From positions 62,001 through 126,000 of the forward strand of contig NZ_MDGL01000007.1 in the NCBI RefSeq assembly GCF_002742265.1: a DNA stretch of 64,000 nucleotides. Reading direction: 5' to 3'. Source of the DNA: Maribacter sp. 4G9 (lineage in GTDB: Bacteria; Bacteroidota; Bacteroidia; Flavobacteriales; Flavobacteriaceae). The notes under the pieces were generated by a model that ran no database searches, was not told the origin of the DNA, and saw nothing but the letters and a program-made list of their open reading frames with translations. Below, piece after piece: positions 1 through 9,028 of the stretch. The first letter of the stretch is position 1. Each line of letters opens with the position of its first letter. The translations under genes and the position numbers were made by a program.

Positions 1-281
1 AACTAATAGGTCATCCGGATCTGAACGAATTTTATGGGGAGGATATCATCGCCTATAATGAAAAAGAACTACTATTATCAAATGGGTCCATCTTAATACC
101 GGACCGCGTTGTCCTCATGGGAAATAGTATCAGTATCATTGACTATAAGACAGGGAAAAAAAGTCCCAAATACAAAGAACAATTGGAATCCTATGCAAAT
201 GCATATCAAGACATGGGATACAGGGTAAAAAATAAAATCATTGCTTATATTAACGAGAATATAATTGTAGAATTTATTTAA
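1..281 (+). CDS. AddA/RecB-like helicase-nuclease, C-terminal end only (partial)
   Basis: The window opens inside this gene; 92 codons are visible, in the frame starting at base 3, ending with TAA at 279-281. The visible part contains the [19 protein letters not shown] block typical of motif III of a RecB-type PD-(D/E)XK nuclease, followed by the QLESYANAY segment usual for that fold. In Flavobacteriaceae such an end belongs to a UvrD-family helicase with a C-terminal nuclease domain (AddA-like), which repairs double-strand breaks. The AddB-like partner lies 2.7 kb downstream on the same strand, which supports this reading. The next gene starts only 1 base after the stop. The helicase part itself cannot be seen, so AddA versus a stand-alone RecB-like nuclease is inferred. 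Confidence 0.75.
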   Translation, partial: LIGHPDLNEFYGEDIIAYNEKELLLSNGSILIPDRVVLMGNSISIIDYKTGKKSPKYKEQLESYANAYQDMGYRVKNKIIAYINENIIVEFI

Positions 282-282
282 T

Positions 283-1476
283 ATGTACGGAAAAATAAAA
301 GCACATTTAGAGGAGGAACTAAAACAAATAAAAGAAGACGGACTTTATAAAAAGGAACGAATTATAGTTTCCCCGCAGGACGCGGTAATCAAAATTTCCA
401 CTGGGGAGGAGGTCATTAATTTTTGCGCCAATAATTATTTGGGACTTTCATCCCATCCAGATGTAATTCAAGCGGCCAAGGATACTATGGACACCCACGG
501 CTTTGGAATGTCATCCGTGAGGTTTATATGTGGTACACAGGATATTCACAAGGAGCTCGAACGTAAGATAGCAGAATTCTACGGGACAGAAGACACCATT
601 TTATACGCTGCCGCCTTCGATGCCAATGGCGGGGTGTTTGAACCACTTTTGGGCCCCGAGGATGCCATCATATCAGATTCCTTAAACCATGCCTCCATTA
701 TTGACGGGGTCAGATTGTGCAAGGCCCAAAGATATAGATATGCCAACAGTGATATGGAAGACCTTGAATCGCAGTTAAAAAAAGCCAATCAAGAAGGAGC
801 TCGTTTTAAAATAATTGTTACCGATGGTGTGTTTTCCATGGACGGTTTGGTAGCCCCATTGGATAAAATTTGTGATTTGGCCGATGCATATGATGCCATG
901 GTCATGATAGACGAATGCCACGCTGCCGGATTTATAGGTCCAAAAGGGATTGGAACCTTAGAGGAAAAAAATGTAATGGGAAGAATCGATATCATAACCG
1001 GCACTCTAGGAAAGGCCTTGGGAGGGGCAATGGGTGGATACACAACCGGCAAAAAGGAAATCATTGAGATTTTAAGGCAGCGCTCCAGACCCTATCTTTT
1101 TTCGAATTCCCTTGCACCAGCCATTGTAGGTGCATCCATTAAGGTGTTCGACATGTTGGCCAATGACACCTCGTTGCGGGATAAGCTTCAATCCAATACC
1201 GATTATTTTAAACTAGGCATGAAAAAGGCGGGCTTTGACATTATAGACGGGGATTCAGCAATTGTTCCTGTAATGTTATATGACGCAAAGCTTTCGCAAC
1301 AAATGGCGGAAAAACTGTTGAAAGAAGGCATTTACGTAATTGGCTTCTTCTATCCCGTTGTTCCAAAAGGAAAGGCCAGAATCAGGGTGCAGTTATCCGC
1401 TGCACATGAAAAGGGACACCTGGATACAGCAATTAATTCGTTTATTAAAGTAGGCAAGGAGTTGAATATCGTTTAA
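283..1476 (+). CDS. kbl: Glycine C-acetyltransferase (2-amino-3-ketobutyrate CoA ligase)
   Basis: A 397-residue PLP enzyme of the alpha-oxoamine synthase family, the usual length for Kbl. It converts 2-amino-3-ketobutyrate and CoA to glycine and acetyl-CoA, the second step of threonine breakdown via threonine dehydrogenase. The PLP lysine is K244 in the segment [15 protein letters not shown]; other family landmarks are CANNYLGL (48-55), [12 protein letters not shown] (131-142), DGVFSMDG (181-188) and DECHAAG (210-216). The ATG lies 1 base after the preceding stop, so it is probably translated with the AddA-like gene. No threonine dehydrogenase gene is in the window. Related enzymes (8-amino-7-oxononanoate synthase, serine palmitoyltransferase) are less likely because of the Kbl-like N-terminus and length. 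Confidence 0.93.
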   Translation: MYGKIKAHLEEELKQIKEDGLYKKERIIVSPQDAVIKISTGEEVINFCANNYLGLSSHPDVIQAAKDTMDTHGFGMSSVRFICGTQDIHKELERKIAEFYGTEDTILYAAAFDANGGVFEPLLGPEDAIISDSLNHASIIDGVRLCKAQRYRYANSDMEDLESQLKKANQEGARFKIIVTDGVFSMDGLVAPLDKICDLADAYDAMVMIDECHAAGFIGPKGIGTLEEKNVMGRIDIITGTLGKALGGAMGGYTTGKKEIIEILRQRSRPYLFSNSLAPAIVGASIKVFDMLANDTSLRDKLQSNTDYFKLGMKKAGFDIIDGDSAIVPVMLYDAKLSQQMAEKLLKEGIYVIGFFYPVVPKGKARIRVQLSAAHEKGHLDTAINSFIKVGKELNIV

Positions 1477-1523
1477 ATGCGCGTTTTATACTATTAAATG
1501 AGTTAAAAAAACAAGAAATTGAT

Positions 1524-1554
1524 TTTGTTAATAATATTTAACAACTTACATTTG
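1524..1554 (+). promoter_or_regulatory. Bacteroidota-type promoter of the OmpA-like gene
   Basis: TTTG at 1524-1527 and TACATTTG at 1547-1554 are separated by 19 bases. This matches the known Bacteroidota primary-sigma consensus (TTTG near -33, TAnnTTTG near -7). Transcription would begin around 1560, about 30 bases ahead of the ATG at 1589. It is the clearest promoter in the window and fits a highly expressed outer-membrane protein. Confidence 0.75.
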
Positions 1555-1588
1555 CAGCTAATAAACACTTAAACTTAAAAATTTGAAC

Positions 1589-2929
1589 ATGAAACATCTT
1601 AGCAAATTATTGGTTGTTGCCCTACTTGTAGTAGGATTTAACAACATACAAGCGCAAGACGAGAATAATCCTTGGCAAGTGCAGTTCGGGGCAAACGCCA
1701 TCGATGTATATCCAACTGGTGACGTAAGCTCTTTTGGTAATGAATTCTTTAATGTTACCGACCATTGGAACATTCTTCCTTCTATTTCGTATGTAGGAGT
1801 ATCTAAAAGTATTGGTGATGGTTTTTCTATTGGAGCTAGAGGTTCCTTAAACAAAATCAGCAAACTAGGTGATGTTAGCGTTGATGATCTATCTCACTAT
1901 GCTATAGATGGTACAATAAAATATAACCTGACGAAAGAAACCGTCATCCAACCTTTTATTGAAGTAGGTGGAGGTTATACTTGGGTTGATGAGATTGGTG
2001 CCGGTACCGTTAATGGTGGTTTGGGACTTAATTTCTGGTTTACAGAAAACCTTGGTCTAACTTTGCAATCAACGTACAAACATGCTTTCGAAGATTACGG
2101 AGTAAAACATTTCCAACACTTGGCCGGTATCTCTGTCAAATTTGGAGGTACTGATACTGACGGCGATGGAATATACGACAAAGACGATGCTTGTCCAGAA
2201 GTTGCTGGTCTAGAGGCGTTCAACGGATGTCCAGATGCTGATGGTGACGGTATAGAGGATAGCAAAGACAGTTGTCCTAATGAAGCTGGTTCCAAAGAAA
2301 TGAACGGATGTCCAGATGCTGATGGTGACGGTGTTGCCGATAAAGATGATGCTTGTCCTAATGAGGCTGGCTTAGCAGCGTTGGCTGGTTGTCCAGATGC
2401 TGATGGTGACGGTGTTGCGGATAAAGACGATGAATGTCCAAACGAGGCAGGTCCATCTGAAAACAAAGGATGTCCATGGCCAGATTCTGATGGCGATAGC
2501 GTTCTTGACAAAGACGATCAGTGTCCAGAAGTTGCTGGTACTGTAGCAAACGCTGGATGTCCAGAAGTAACTGAGGAAGTTCAAAAGCAATTGAACGATT
2601 ACGCCAGAACTATTTTGTTCGATACAGGTAAGTCTTCTATCAAGGCTGAGTCTACTTCAGTAATGGTGGATATAATCCAAATCTTGAACGAGTATCCAAC
2701 TGCTAAATTTACAGTTGAAGGTCACACTGACAGTGTTGGTAGTGCTAAATTGAACCAAAGTCTTTCTGAGTCCAGAGCTCTTTCCGTAAAAGAATTCTTA
2801 GTAGACAAAGGAATTGAGGAGTTCAGATTATCAGCTATAGGATACGGTGAGGATAAGCCAATGGCAACTAACAATACAGCTGCTGGTAGAGCTCAAAACA
2901 GAAGGGTAGAAATTAACTTAGTAAAATAA
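1589..2929 (+). CDS. OmpA family protein with thrombospondin type 3 repeats
   Basis: 446 residues from the ATG at 1589; a TTG two codons upstream is in frame but ATG is preferred. Layout: signal peptide (about 1-22, ending in ...NIQAQ), an eight-strand beta-barrel (about 25-180) with aromatic alternation, five thrombospondin type 3 repeats of the form [15 protein letters not shown] (about 185-325) that bind calcium, and a C-terminal OmpA peptidoglycan-binding domain (about 340-446) with the EGHTDSVG and [10 protein letters not shown] motifs. It should anchor the outer membrane to peptidoglycan. The repeats are also DNA-level repeats: GATGCTGATGGTGACGGT recurs three times. Own promoter at 1524-1554 and a strong terminator after the stop show a single-gene transcript. 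Confidence 0.93.
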   Translation: MKHLSKLLVVALLVVGFNNIQAQDENNPWQVQFGANAIDVYPTGDVSSFGNEFFNVTDHWNILPSISYVGVSKSIGDGFSIGARGSLNKISKLGDVSVDDLSHYAIDGTIKYNLTKETVIQPFIEVGGGYTWVDEIGAGTVNGGLGLNFWFTENLGLTLQSTYKHAFEDYGVKHFQHLAGISVKFGGTDTDGDGIYDKDDACPEVAGLEAFNGCPDADGDGIEDSKDSCPNEAGSKEMNGCPDADGDGVADKDDACPNEAGLAALAGCPDADGDGVADKDDECPNEAGPSENKGCPWPDSDGDSVLDKDDQCPEVAGTVANAGCPEVTEEVQKQLNDYARTILFDTGKSSIKAESTSVMVDIIQILNEYPTAKFTVEGHTDSVGSAKLNQSLSESRALSVKEFLVDKGIEEFRLSAIGYGEDKPMATNNTAAGRAQNRRVEINLVK

Positions 2930-2964
2930 GTTAGCCCAAATAAACATTAAGTGTTTTAATACAT

Positions 2965-2996
2965 AAAAAGCTCCGCAATATGCGGAGCTTTTTTAT
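2965..2996 (+). terminator. Rho-independent terminator of the OmpA-like gene
   Basis: Perfect 12-bp hairpin: AAAAGCTCCGCA (2966-2977), loop ATA, TGCGGAGCTTTT (2981-2992), continuing into a T-rich run. It lies 36 bases after the OmpA stop. An in-frame ATG at 2980 is inside the loop and right arm, which is why that upstream start of the next gene is rejected. Confidence 0.9.
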
Positions 2997-3006
2997 TTTT
3001 ATAACT

Positions 3007-5745
3007 ATGGTTAGTTTTCTGGAAGAAGTAATTGAAGAACTATACAACGAAAAAGTTGAGATAGAAAAATGTATCTATGTACTTCCAAGTAAAAGAGCAG
3101 GTACATTTTTAAAAAAGATACTTTCTAGGAAAGTAGGTAAAACCATAATTTCTCCGGAAATATACAGTATTGAAAGGTTCATTGAAAAGATAGCTGGTTT
3201 GTCCTATGCTTCACAAACACAACAACTATTCGAATTATATAAAGCCTATCTCCAAGTTGGAACTTATGAAAAGGAAGCCTTTGAATCCTATTTAAACTGG
3301 GGGCAAACTTTACTGCAGGATATTAATGAGATAGATAGGTATCTTATCGACCCTAAAAAACTATTTTCTGGATTGGCCGCAATTCAAGAAGTGAATCATT
3401 GGTCACTTCGGGAAGATAAGACTGCCCTGATGAAAAATTACCTCCACTTTTGGAATCAGTTGCATGATATTTACCAGACATTCAATGCAAATCTTTTAGC
3501 AAAGCAATTAGGGCATCAGGGGCTTGTATATAGAAAAGCATCTGAAATGATGCCAAATTATCTGCAGAAAGAAGGTAGAGCCCATATTTTTATAGGGTTT
3601 AACGCACTAAATACGGCAGAAAGTAACATAATACAGGAAATTCTAACCGACCCTAAATCTAAAATCTTTTGGGACCTCGACGAATACTTTCTTAAGGACA
3701 AATTACATGATGCAGGACTTTTTCTAAGAAAGCACATAACCAATTGGAAGTATTTTAGTTCAAACTCGGTAAAAGGCACAAGTAATCATTACACGCAATC
3801 TAAAAGTATACATATAATAGGTACCCCTAAAAACATAGCCCAAACCAAATATGTGGGTAAAATTCTACATCAAATAGAGAATGAAAACCCCCAACAGTTA
3901 CAAAAAACAGCCGTAGTCCTAGGGGACGAATCGCTACTAAATCCCCTTTTGAACAGTATCCCGGAAACAATCAACTCCGTCAATATAACCATGGGACAAA
4001 AATTGGAGTTATCGGGCTTATCCTCTTTTTTCTTGAACCTAATTGACCTACATCTTTCAAAATCAAACAAGGGCTGGTTCTATAAGGACTTTACGACACT
4101 TTTAAATAATCCGTTTACGGTAATTCTTTTTCAAGGCGAAACACTGGACGTGGGAGAATTGACATCCCTTATTTATGAAAAAAATTGGATCTATATTTCA
4201 GATAAGGAACTTTTAAAATTTCCTAGTTCCTCTCAGCAAACATTAAGCAAGTTATTTTTCAAATACCGATCACCGCTCTTATTTGTTGAACAATGTTCAT
4301 CACTGATACTACATCTTAAAACGATTTTCGAAAAAAAAGAAGATTATTTAGCCCTTGAACAACTTTTCAAGATTCATACAATTCTGAATCAAATAAAAGA
4401 ATTGATGGTTGAATATGAATATATGAATTCCTTAAAAAGCTTTAGGAACCTCTTTCGTCAATTAATTTCGTCCGAAACGCTAGATTTTCAAGGTGACCCT
4501 ATGGATGGACTTCAAATCATGGGAATGTTGGAAAGCAGGAACCTGGATTTTGAAACGGTAATCCTGACCTCAGTCAATGAAGGAATACTACCATCAGGGA
4601 AATCGAACAACTCCTTTATACCATTCGATTTAAAAAATGAATTCGGGCTACCCACCTTTAAGGAAAAAGATGCCGTATATACATATCACTTTTACCGTCT
4701 TTTACAAAGGGCAAAGAATATTTATTTGATCTATAATACGGAACCAGATGTTCTAGAAGGAGGTGAAAAAAGTAGACTGATCACCCAATTGCTTACGGAT
4801 GAAAACAGAACGGACATCACTGAAAAAATAGCGACACCAAAAATTCAGGAACTGGACAATCGTCCAAAATCAATACATAAGGGTCAACAACTTATTGACC
4901 TTTTGGACCAGTATGCCAGTAAGGGCTTTTCCCCCAGTTCACTAAGTAATTACATTCGAAATCCTGTCGATTTTTACAAACAGAATCTCCTAGGCATCAA
5001 TGAAACGGAAGATGTTGAGGAGAATATTGCCGCCAATACGATGGGTACCGTAATTCATGATACGCTTGAGGAACTATACACCCCATTTTTAGATAAAGAA
5101 ATAGACCATGAGCAACTTATAAAATCAAAGGAATCCATAAAAGCAATCGTGCATAAAAATTTTCAGAAAACCTACGTTTACGGAGCCTATGCCAGTGGCA
5201 AAAACCTAATTGCCTATAATGTTGTGGTACGCTACATCGAGAATTTTTTAAATAATGAAATTGAAGAACTTAAGACGCACAGCACAAAAATTATCGGTTT
5301 GGAAAAGAAACTTAATATTCAAATAGTCCTGCCCAATTCAAACAAACCAGTAATACTTAAGGGAAAACTTGACCGGATAGATATTTGTGATGGTGTGACC
5401 CGAATTATCGACTATAAAACCGGAAAAGTAGAAAAGCGACACCTTGAAATAATCGATTGGCAAAATCTAACCGAATCCTATGACTACAGCAAGGCCTTTC
5501 AATTACTCTGCTATTCCTATATGTTCCTTAACCAAACGCCTACGGAGGCAATAAATGCAGGAATATTCAGTATAAAGAATTTGAAAGAGGGATTGATGCT
5601 TTTTTACAAAAAATCATCTCCCCGTGACACAAAAAAGAACCCTGTCATAGACAGGGAAGTTATGCAGGAATTTGAAAAATTACTGTATGGTTTAATGGAA
5701 GAGATCCTAAATCCAACTATTCCCTTCCTGGAAAAGGAAATATAG
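3007..5745 (+). CDS. AddB-like PD-(D/E)XK nuclease / inactive helicase subunit
   Basis: 912 residues from ATG 3007; the longer frame from 2980 would begin inside the upstream terminator. The N-terminus (IYVLPSKRAGTFLKK) resembles the nucleotide-binding start of AddB-type degenerate helicases. The middle holds helicase-like blocks such as DGLQIMGMLESRNLDFETVILTSVNEG and the FRLLQRAK-type region. The C-terminus has the nuclease motifs MGTVIHDTLEELY, KGKLDRID and RIIDYKTGK (last ~220 residues). It probably partners the AddA-like protein at the window start in double-strand-break processing. The four cysteines of the Firmicutes AddB iron-sulfur cluster are not evident. Bacteroidota homologues are usually annotated only as PD-(D/E)XK nuclease family proteins. 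Confidence 0.82.
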   Translation: MVSFLEEVIEELYNEKVEIEKCIYVLPSKRAGTFLKKILSRKVGKTIISPEIYSIERFIEKIAGLSYASQTQQLFELYKAYLQVGTYEKEAFESYLNWGQTLLQDINEIDRYLIDPKKLFSGLAAIQEVNHWSLREDKTALMKNYLHFWNQLHDIYQTFNANLLAKQLGHQGLVYRKASEMMPNYLQKEGRAHIFIGFNALNTAESNIIQEILTDPKSKIFWDLDEYFLKDKLHDAGLFLRKHITNWKYFSSNSVKGTSNHYTQSKSIHIIGTPKNIAQTKYVGKILHQIENENPQQLQKTAVVLGDESLLNPLLNSIPETINSVNITMGQKLELSGLSSFFLNLIDLHLSKSNKGWFYKDFTTLLNNPFTVILFQGETLDVGELTSLIYEKNWIYISDKELLKFPSSSQQTLSKLFFKYRSPLLFVEQCSSLILHLKTIFEKKEDYLALEQLFKIHTILNQIKELMVEYEYMNSLKSFRNLFRQLISSETLDFQGDPMDGLQIMGMLESRNLDFETVILTSVNEGILPSGKSNNSFIPFDLKNEFGLPTFKEKDAVYTYHFYRLLQRAKNIYLIYNTEPDVLEGGEKSRLITQLLTDENRTDITEKIATPKIQELDNRPKSIHKGQQLIDLLDQYASKGFSPSSLSNYIRNPVDFYKQNLLGINETEDVEENIAANTMGTVIHDTLEELYTPFLDKEIDHEQLIKSKESIKAIVHKNFQKTYVYGAYASGKNLIAYNVVVRYIENFLNNEIEELKTHSTKIIGLEKKLNIQIVLPNSNKPVILKGKLDRIDICDGVTRIIDYKTGKVEKRHLEIIDWQNLTESYDYSKAFQLLCYSYMFLNQTPTEAINAGIFSIKNLKEGLMLFYKKSSPRDTKKNPVIDREVMQEFEKLLYGLMEEILNPTIPFLEKEI

Positions 5746-5746
5746 C

Positions 5747-6457
5747 TTACTTTTTATCGGGTCTCGTAGGCCGTACCTCAATTTTACTGGGCAACGTCCT
5801 TGGATGCATTTTTAATAGATCCAACACAAGTTGCCCTATATCCTCCGGTTGTATCTTCCAAGCATCGGAATCATCAGGGATATGATTGTTGAAATGTGTA
5901 GCCACGGAACCTGGCATTATGGTCGTGACTTTTATATCGTATTTTCGTAAATCCAACATGGCGGCCTGTGTAAAACCAACCACCCCAAACTTGGAAGCAT
6001 TGTATCCTGCCCCGGATGCAAAAAAATTGGTTCCTGCCAAACTGGCTAGGGTAATATAATACCCCTTGGTCTTTTTAAGTTCCTCGACAGAGGCTTTTAA
6101 GGTGTGAAATACCCCATTAAGATTGGTATCGATCATTTGATGCCATTGGTATTCTGTCATTTCATCTACTGGCGCAAAATTCCCAACACCTGCATTGGCA
6201 AGTACTATGTCCAGTTGGCCCCACTTTTCAACAATTTGGTTGACGGCATTTAACTCATCCTCAATCTTGCAAACATCGGAAACAATGCCAAATGCACGAT
6301 CAATGTCAAGGCTTTTGAGGCCCTCTTCAACACTGGTATTCGATCTACCGCTTATGGCCACTCGCATGCCTGCGTCCAACAGGGTTTTAGCAACGCCCAA
6401 TCCAATTCCTTTTGTTCCTCCGGTGATATAAGCCACCTTGCTTTTCAAGTCTTTCAT
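5747..6457 (-). CDS. Short-chain dehydrogenase/reductase (SDR)
   Basis: 236 residues, a classical SDR by length. Motifs: cofactor-binding TGGTKGIG (13-20), LANAGVG (around 85), catalytic Ser in TLASLAG and catalytic YNASK (Y-x3-K, around 150). The SGR after the second strand suggests NADP(H) preference. Similar flavobacterial proteins are annotated as 3-oxoacyl-ACP-reductase-like or glucose-dehydrogenase-like, but the substrate cannot be read from sequence. Its stop lies 1 base from the stop of the AddB-like gene (convergent), and no terminator hairpin fits between them. Confidence 0.88.
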   Translation of the reverse strand: MKDLKSKVAYITGGTKGIGLGVAKTLLDAGMRVAISGRSNTSVEEGLKSLDIDRAFGIVSDVCKIEDELNAVNQIVEKWGQLDIVLANAGVGNFAPVDEMTEYQWHQMIDTNLNGVFHTLKASVEELKKTKGYYITLASLAGTNFFASGAGYNASKFGVVGFTQAAMLDLRKYDIKVTTIMPGSVATHFNNHIPDDSDAWKIQPEDIGQLVLDLLKMHPRTLPSKIEVRPTRPDKK

Positions 6458-6562
6458 CTTTTTTTTACAAAATTATAAATCCATTTGCTTTAAAGTAGCG
6501 GATATGGGTAAACATTTAACGATTTTGATTTACTATATTTAAAGGTTTTAAAATTTAAATAC

Positions 6563-7882
6563 ATGAACAAAATTGTACTGTGGTCCATTACCGCTGCCTT
6601 AGCGGGTTTTTTATTCGGTTTTGATACGGTAGTCATTTCGGGAGCCGATAAAAAATTGCAAGCCCTTTGGGAAAGTTCCGATGTCTTCCATGGATGGGTA
6701 GTTATGTCCAGTGCGCTTTGGGGAACCGTAATCGGTGCTATTTTCGCAGGAATCCCTACGGATAAATGGGGGAGAAAAAACACCTTGATAGCCATTGGAT
6801 TATTGTACAGTATCTCGGCGATCGGGTCGGCCCTGTCTAATGACCCATTAACCTTTGCCATATTTAGATTTATAGGAGGGATAGGAGTGGGTGTTTCAAC
6901 CATTGCGGCCCCTGCCTACATTTCAGAAATCTCACCGGCCAACAAGAGAGGGAAATTGGTAGGCTTCTATCAGTTTAGTCTCGTCTTTGGAATACTCATT
7001 GCATTTTTATCAAATTTCCTATTAAGTGGAATTGGAGAAAACGATTGGCGATGGATGGTGGGCGTAGAGGCGTTCCCAGCTATAATTTACACAATATTTA
7101 TATTTACCGTACCAAAAAGTCCCAGATGGTTGTTGATGAATGGCAAAAAGGAGGAAGCAGGGAAAATACTTCAAGTAATCAACCCTAACCGAAGCGTTGA
7201 AGAAATGATTGAAGAAATTCAAAAAAACAATGTGAGGCCCGAAAGCCATGAACATATATTCATGAAGAAATATCGTTTCCCGCTAATTCTGGCTTTTCTT
7301 ATTGCCTTTTTTAATCAAACGTCCGGTATTAATGCATTTTTATACTATGCCCCTAGAATATTCGAGGAAGCTGGTCTGGGTGAGAGTACGGCACTTCTTA
7401 GTAGTGTTGGAATTGGGGTAACCAATTTGATATTTACTTTAATCGGTATTAATCTTATTGACCGATTGGGAAGAAGGCAATTGATGTACATTGGGTCTAT
7501 TGGCTACATAATTTCACTTTCCCTGGTTGCTTGTGCCTTTTTCTTTGGATGGGAAGGAATGGCAGTTCCCATTTTCCTATTCATTTTTATAGCTGCACAT
7601 GCCATTGGACAAGGTGCCATCATCTGGGTTTTTATTTCTGAGATTTTTCCCAATCACTTACGAGGTAGTGGACAGTCTTTCGGATCATCCGTACATTGGG
7701 TATTGGCGGCGGCCATTCCAGCAGCGGTACCATTTCTTTTTTCCAGTATAGGAGCTGGAGCGGTATTTGCCTTTTTCGCTTTTATGATGGTCTTACAGCT
7801 CCTTTTCGTAAGATTCATGATGCCGGAAACAAAAGGCGCGACCTTAGAGGAATTAAGCAATATCCTTATTGGAAAGAAATAA
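6563..7882 (+). CDS. Sugar porter of the major facilitator superfamily
   Basis: 439 residues with about 12 membrane segments. Sugar-porter signatures are present: GFLFGFDTVVISG in TM1, DKWGRKN in the TM2-3 loop, PKSPRWLL after TM6, NQTSGINAFLYYAPRIF in TM7 (the substrate-binding QxSGIN region), DRLGRR in the TM8-9 loop and PETKG after TM12. It is an inner-membrane proton-linked or facilitative monosaccharide carrier; xylose, galactose, glucose or fructose cannot be told apart. It stands alone, with no sugar kinase or isomerase next to it. ATG chosen because the family's short N-terminus fits it exactly. Confidence 0.9.
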   Translation: MNKIVLWSITAALAGFLFGFDTVVISGADKKLQALWESSDVFHGWVVMSSALWGTVIGAIFAGIPTDKWGRKNTLIAIGLLYSISAIGSALSNDPLTFAIFRFIGGIGVGVSTIAAPAYISEISPANKRGKLVGFYQFSLVFGILIAFLSNFLLSGIGENDWRWMVGVEAFPAIIYTIFIFTVPKSPRWLLMNGKKEEAGKILQVINPNRSVEEMIEEIQKNNVRPESHEHIFMKKYRFPLILAFLIAFFNQTSGINAFLYYAPRIFEEAGLGESTALLSSVGIGVTNLIFTLIGINLIDRLGRRQLMYIGSIGYIISLSLVACAFFFGWEGMAVPIFLFIFIAAHAIGQGAIIWVFISEIFPNHLRGSGQSFGSSVHWVLAAAIPAAVPFLFSSIGAGAVFAFFAFMMVLQLLFVRFMMPETKGATLEELSNILIGKK

Positions 7883-7927
7883 ACCAAGGATTCTAATATT
7901 TAACGGAAAAGGTATAACCTACGAAGA

Positions 7928-8860
7928 TTGAAACTCTATAAAAAAGAAAAATATAGCGATCTAGGGCTGGATACCAAATCTCCTGCCAGTAGGTATAGGG
8001 CCCTTAACAAAGATGGTTGATTCAATGTTAGAAAAGAAAACGTATCCTTTTCTGAAGGAATGAACATTTTCCACTCGCTGGTTTCAATGTCATGGCTTCA
8101 ATTTTTTTCTGTCCTAGGTCTGGGGTATTTCATCATCAATTTGGTCTTTGCTTCACTGTATCTAACCATTGGTACAGAGCATCTCACCGGAATTTATGGA
8201 ACCACCAAAATGGACCAGTTCATTGAAGCTTTCTTTTTTAGTGCACAGACAATAACTACTTTGGGATATGGCCAGATAGCACCATTAAACCTAGCTGCGA
8301 ACATTGTAGCTGCAACGGAATCTTTATTGGGGCTATTATTGTTTGCCCTGGCAACCGGACTTATGTACGGTAGGTTTTCCAAGCCCTTTGCCACAATTAA
8401 GTACAGCTCTATAGCTGTCATTGCACCATACAAGGATATCAACGGTTTTATGTTCAGGGTAGTGAACCCTAAAAAGAACCAATTACTGGAAGTAGAGGTG
8501 AACGTAAACCTTTCCCTAAAAAGGGAAAATTCGGATTTGCGCGATTTTTACTTCTTGTAATTGGAGCGTTCACAAGTAGTTTTCTTTCCTACCATGTGGA
8601 CCATTGTGCATCCTATATCCGAAAAAAGTCCTTTACATAAATTTAAAAGCGAAGATCTTCTTGAAAAGGATACAGAGTTCATCGCTGTCATTAAAGCCTT
8701 TGACGAATCTTTTTCGCAATCCGTCTATTCCCGTTCTTCCTATAAAGCCTATGAAATTAAATGGGGAGAGAAGTTCACCTATCTGGCCAAAAGGGATCTC
8801 AAAGGAATATCCATTTATGTTGGAAGGATTGATGAAACCTTTGAAGTGGATTTAAACTAA
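7928..8860 (+). pseudogene. KirBac-type inward-rectifier K+ channel broken by two in-frame stops
   Basis: One reading frame from about 7928 (TTG; no ATG found) to TAA 8858 encodes a complete Kir channel of about 310 codons, but it is interrupted by TGA at 8018-8020 and TAA at 8558-8560. Read through, it has the N-terminal segment DLGLDTKSPASRYRALNKDG-stop-FNVRKE, TM1, pore helix and selectivity filter TITTLGYGQI, TM2, then the cytoplasmic immunoglobulin-like domain RDFYFL-stop-LERSQVVFFP with the family motif WTIVHPISEKSPL. In intact relatives the first stop sits at the residue after KDG, often Ser, and the second just before LER. No frameshift or deletion is seen, so decay looks recent. Pieces 8060-8560 (166 codons) and 8561-8860 remain open. 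A sequencing error at both sites is possible but less likely. Confidence 0.85.
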
Positions 8861-8872
8861 ACCATCTTTATA

Positions 8873-8902
8873 TAAAAAAAGCCACACCATAGTGTGGCTT
8901 TT
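8873..8902 (-). terminator. Terminator hairpin between Kir pseudogene and tRNA-Ala
   Basis: Stem GCCACAC (8881-8887) with GTGTGGC (8892-8898), loop CATA, flanked by AAAAAAA on the left and TTTT on the right. Read on the minus strand it directly follows the tRNA 3' end and carries a T run; it could also serve the plus-strand Kir gene, so it is probably bidirectional. Confidence 0.75.
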
Positions 8903-8903
8903 G

Positions 8904-8977
8904 TGGAGAATACCGGATTCGAACCGGTGGCCTCTTGCCTGCCAGGCAAGCGCTCTAGCCAACTGAGCTAATCCCCC
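8904..8977 (-). tRNA. tRNA-Ala, anticodon GGC
   Basis: The minus strand folds as a full cloverleaf: acceptor GGGGGAT pairing ATTCTCC with G-U pairs, D arm with GCTCAGTTGG, anticodon stem CTTGC/GCAAG with loop CTGGCAG (anticodon GGC, reading GCC/GCU), variable loop, and T arm CCGGTTCGAATCCGG. The discriminator base is A at 8904. CCA is not encoded; the next bases are CAAA. Confidence 0.95.
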
Positions 8978-9028
8978 TTTTTGAGCGTCGCAAAGGAAAT
9001 ACTTTTTCGCAACGTATCAAAATACATC

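Noticed and set aside
2095-2590. Several minus-strand frames across the OmpA gene
   Set aside because: They mirror the repeated GATGGTGACGG-type codons of the TSP3 repeats of the true gene and have no independent signals.
2980-3006. Upstream ATG for the AddB-like gene
   Set aside because: It lies inside the OmpA terminator hairpin; ATG 3007 leads straight into the conserved N-terminus.
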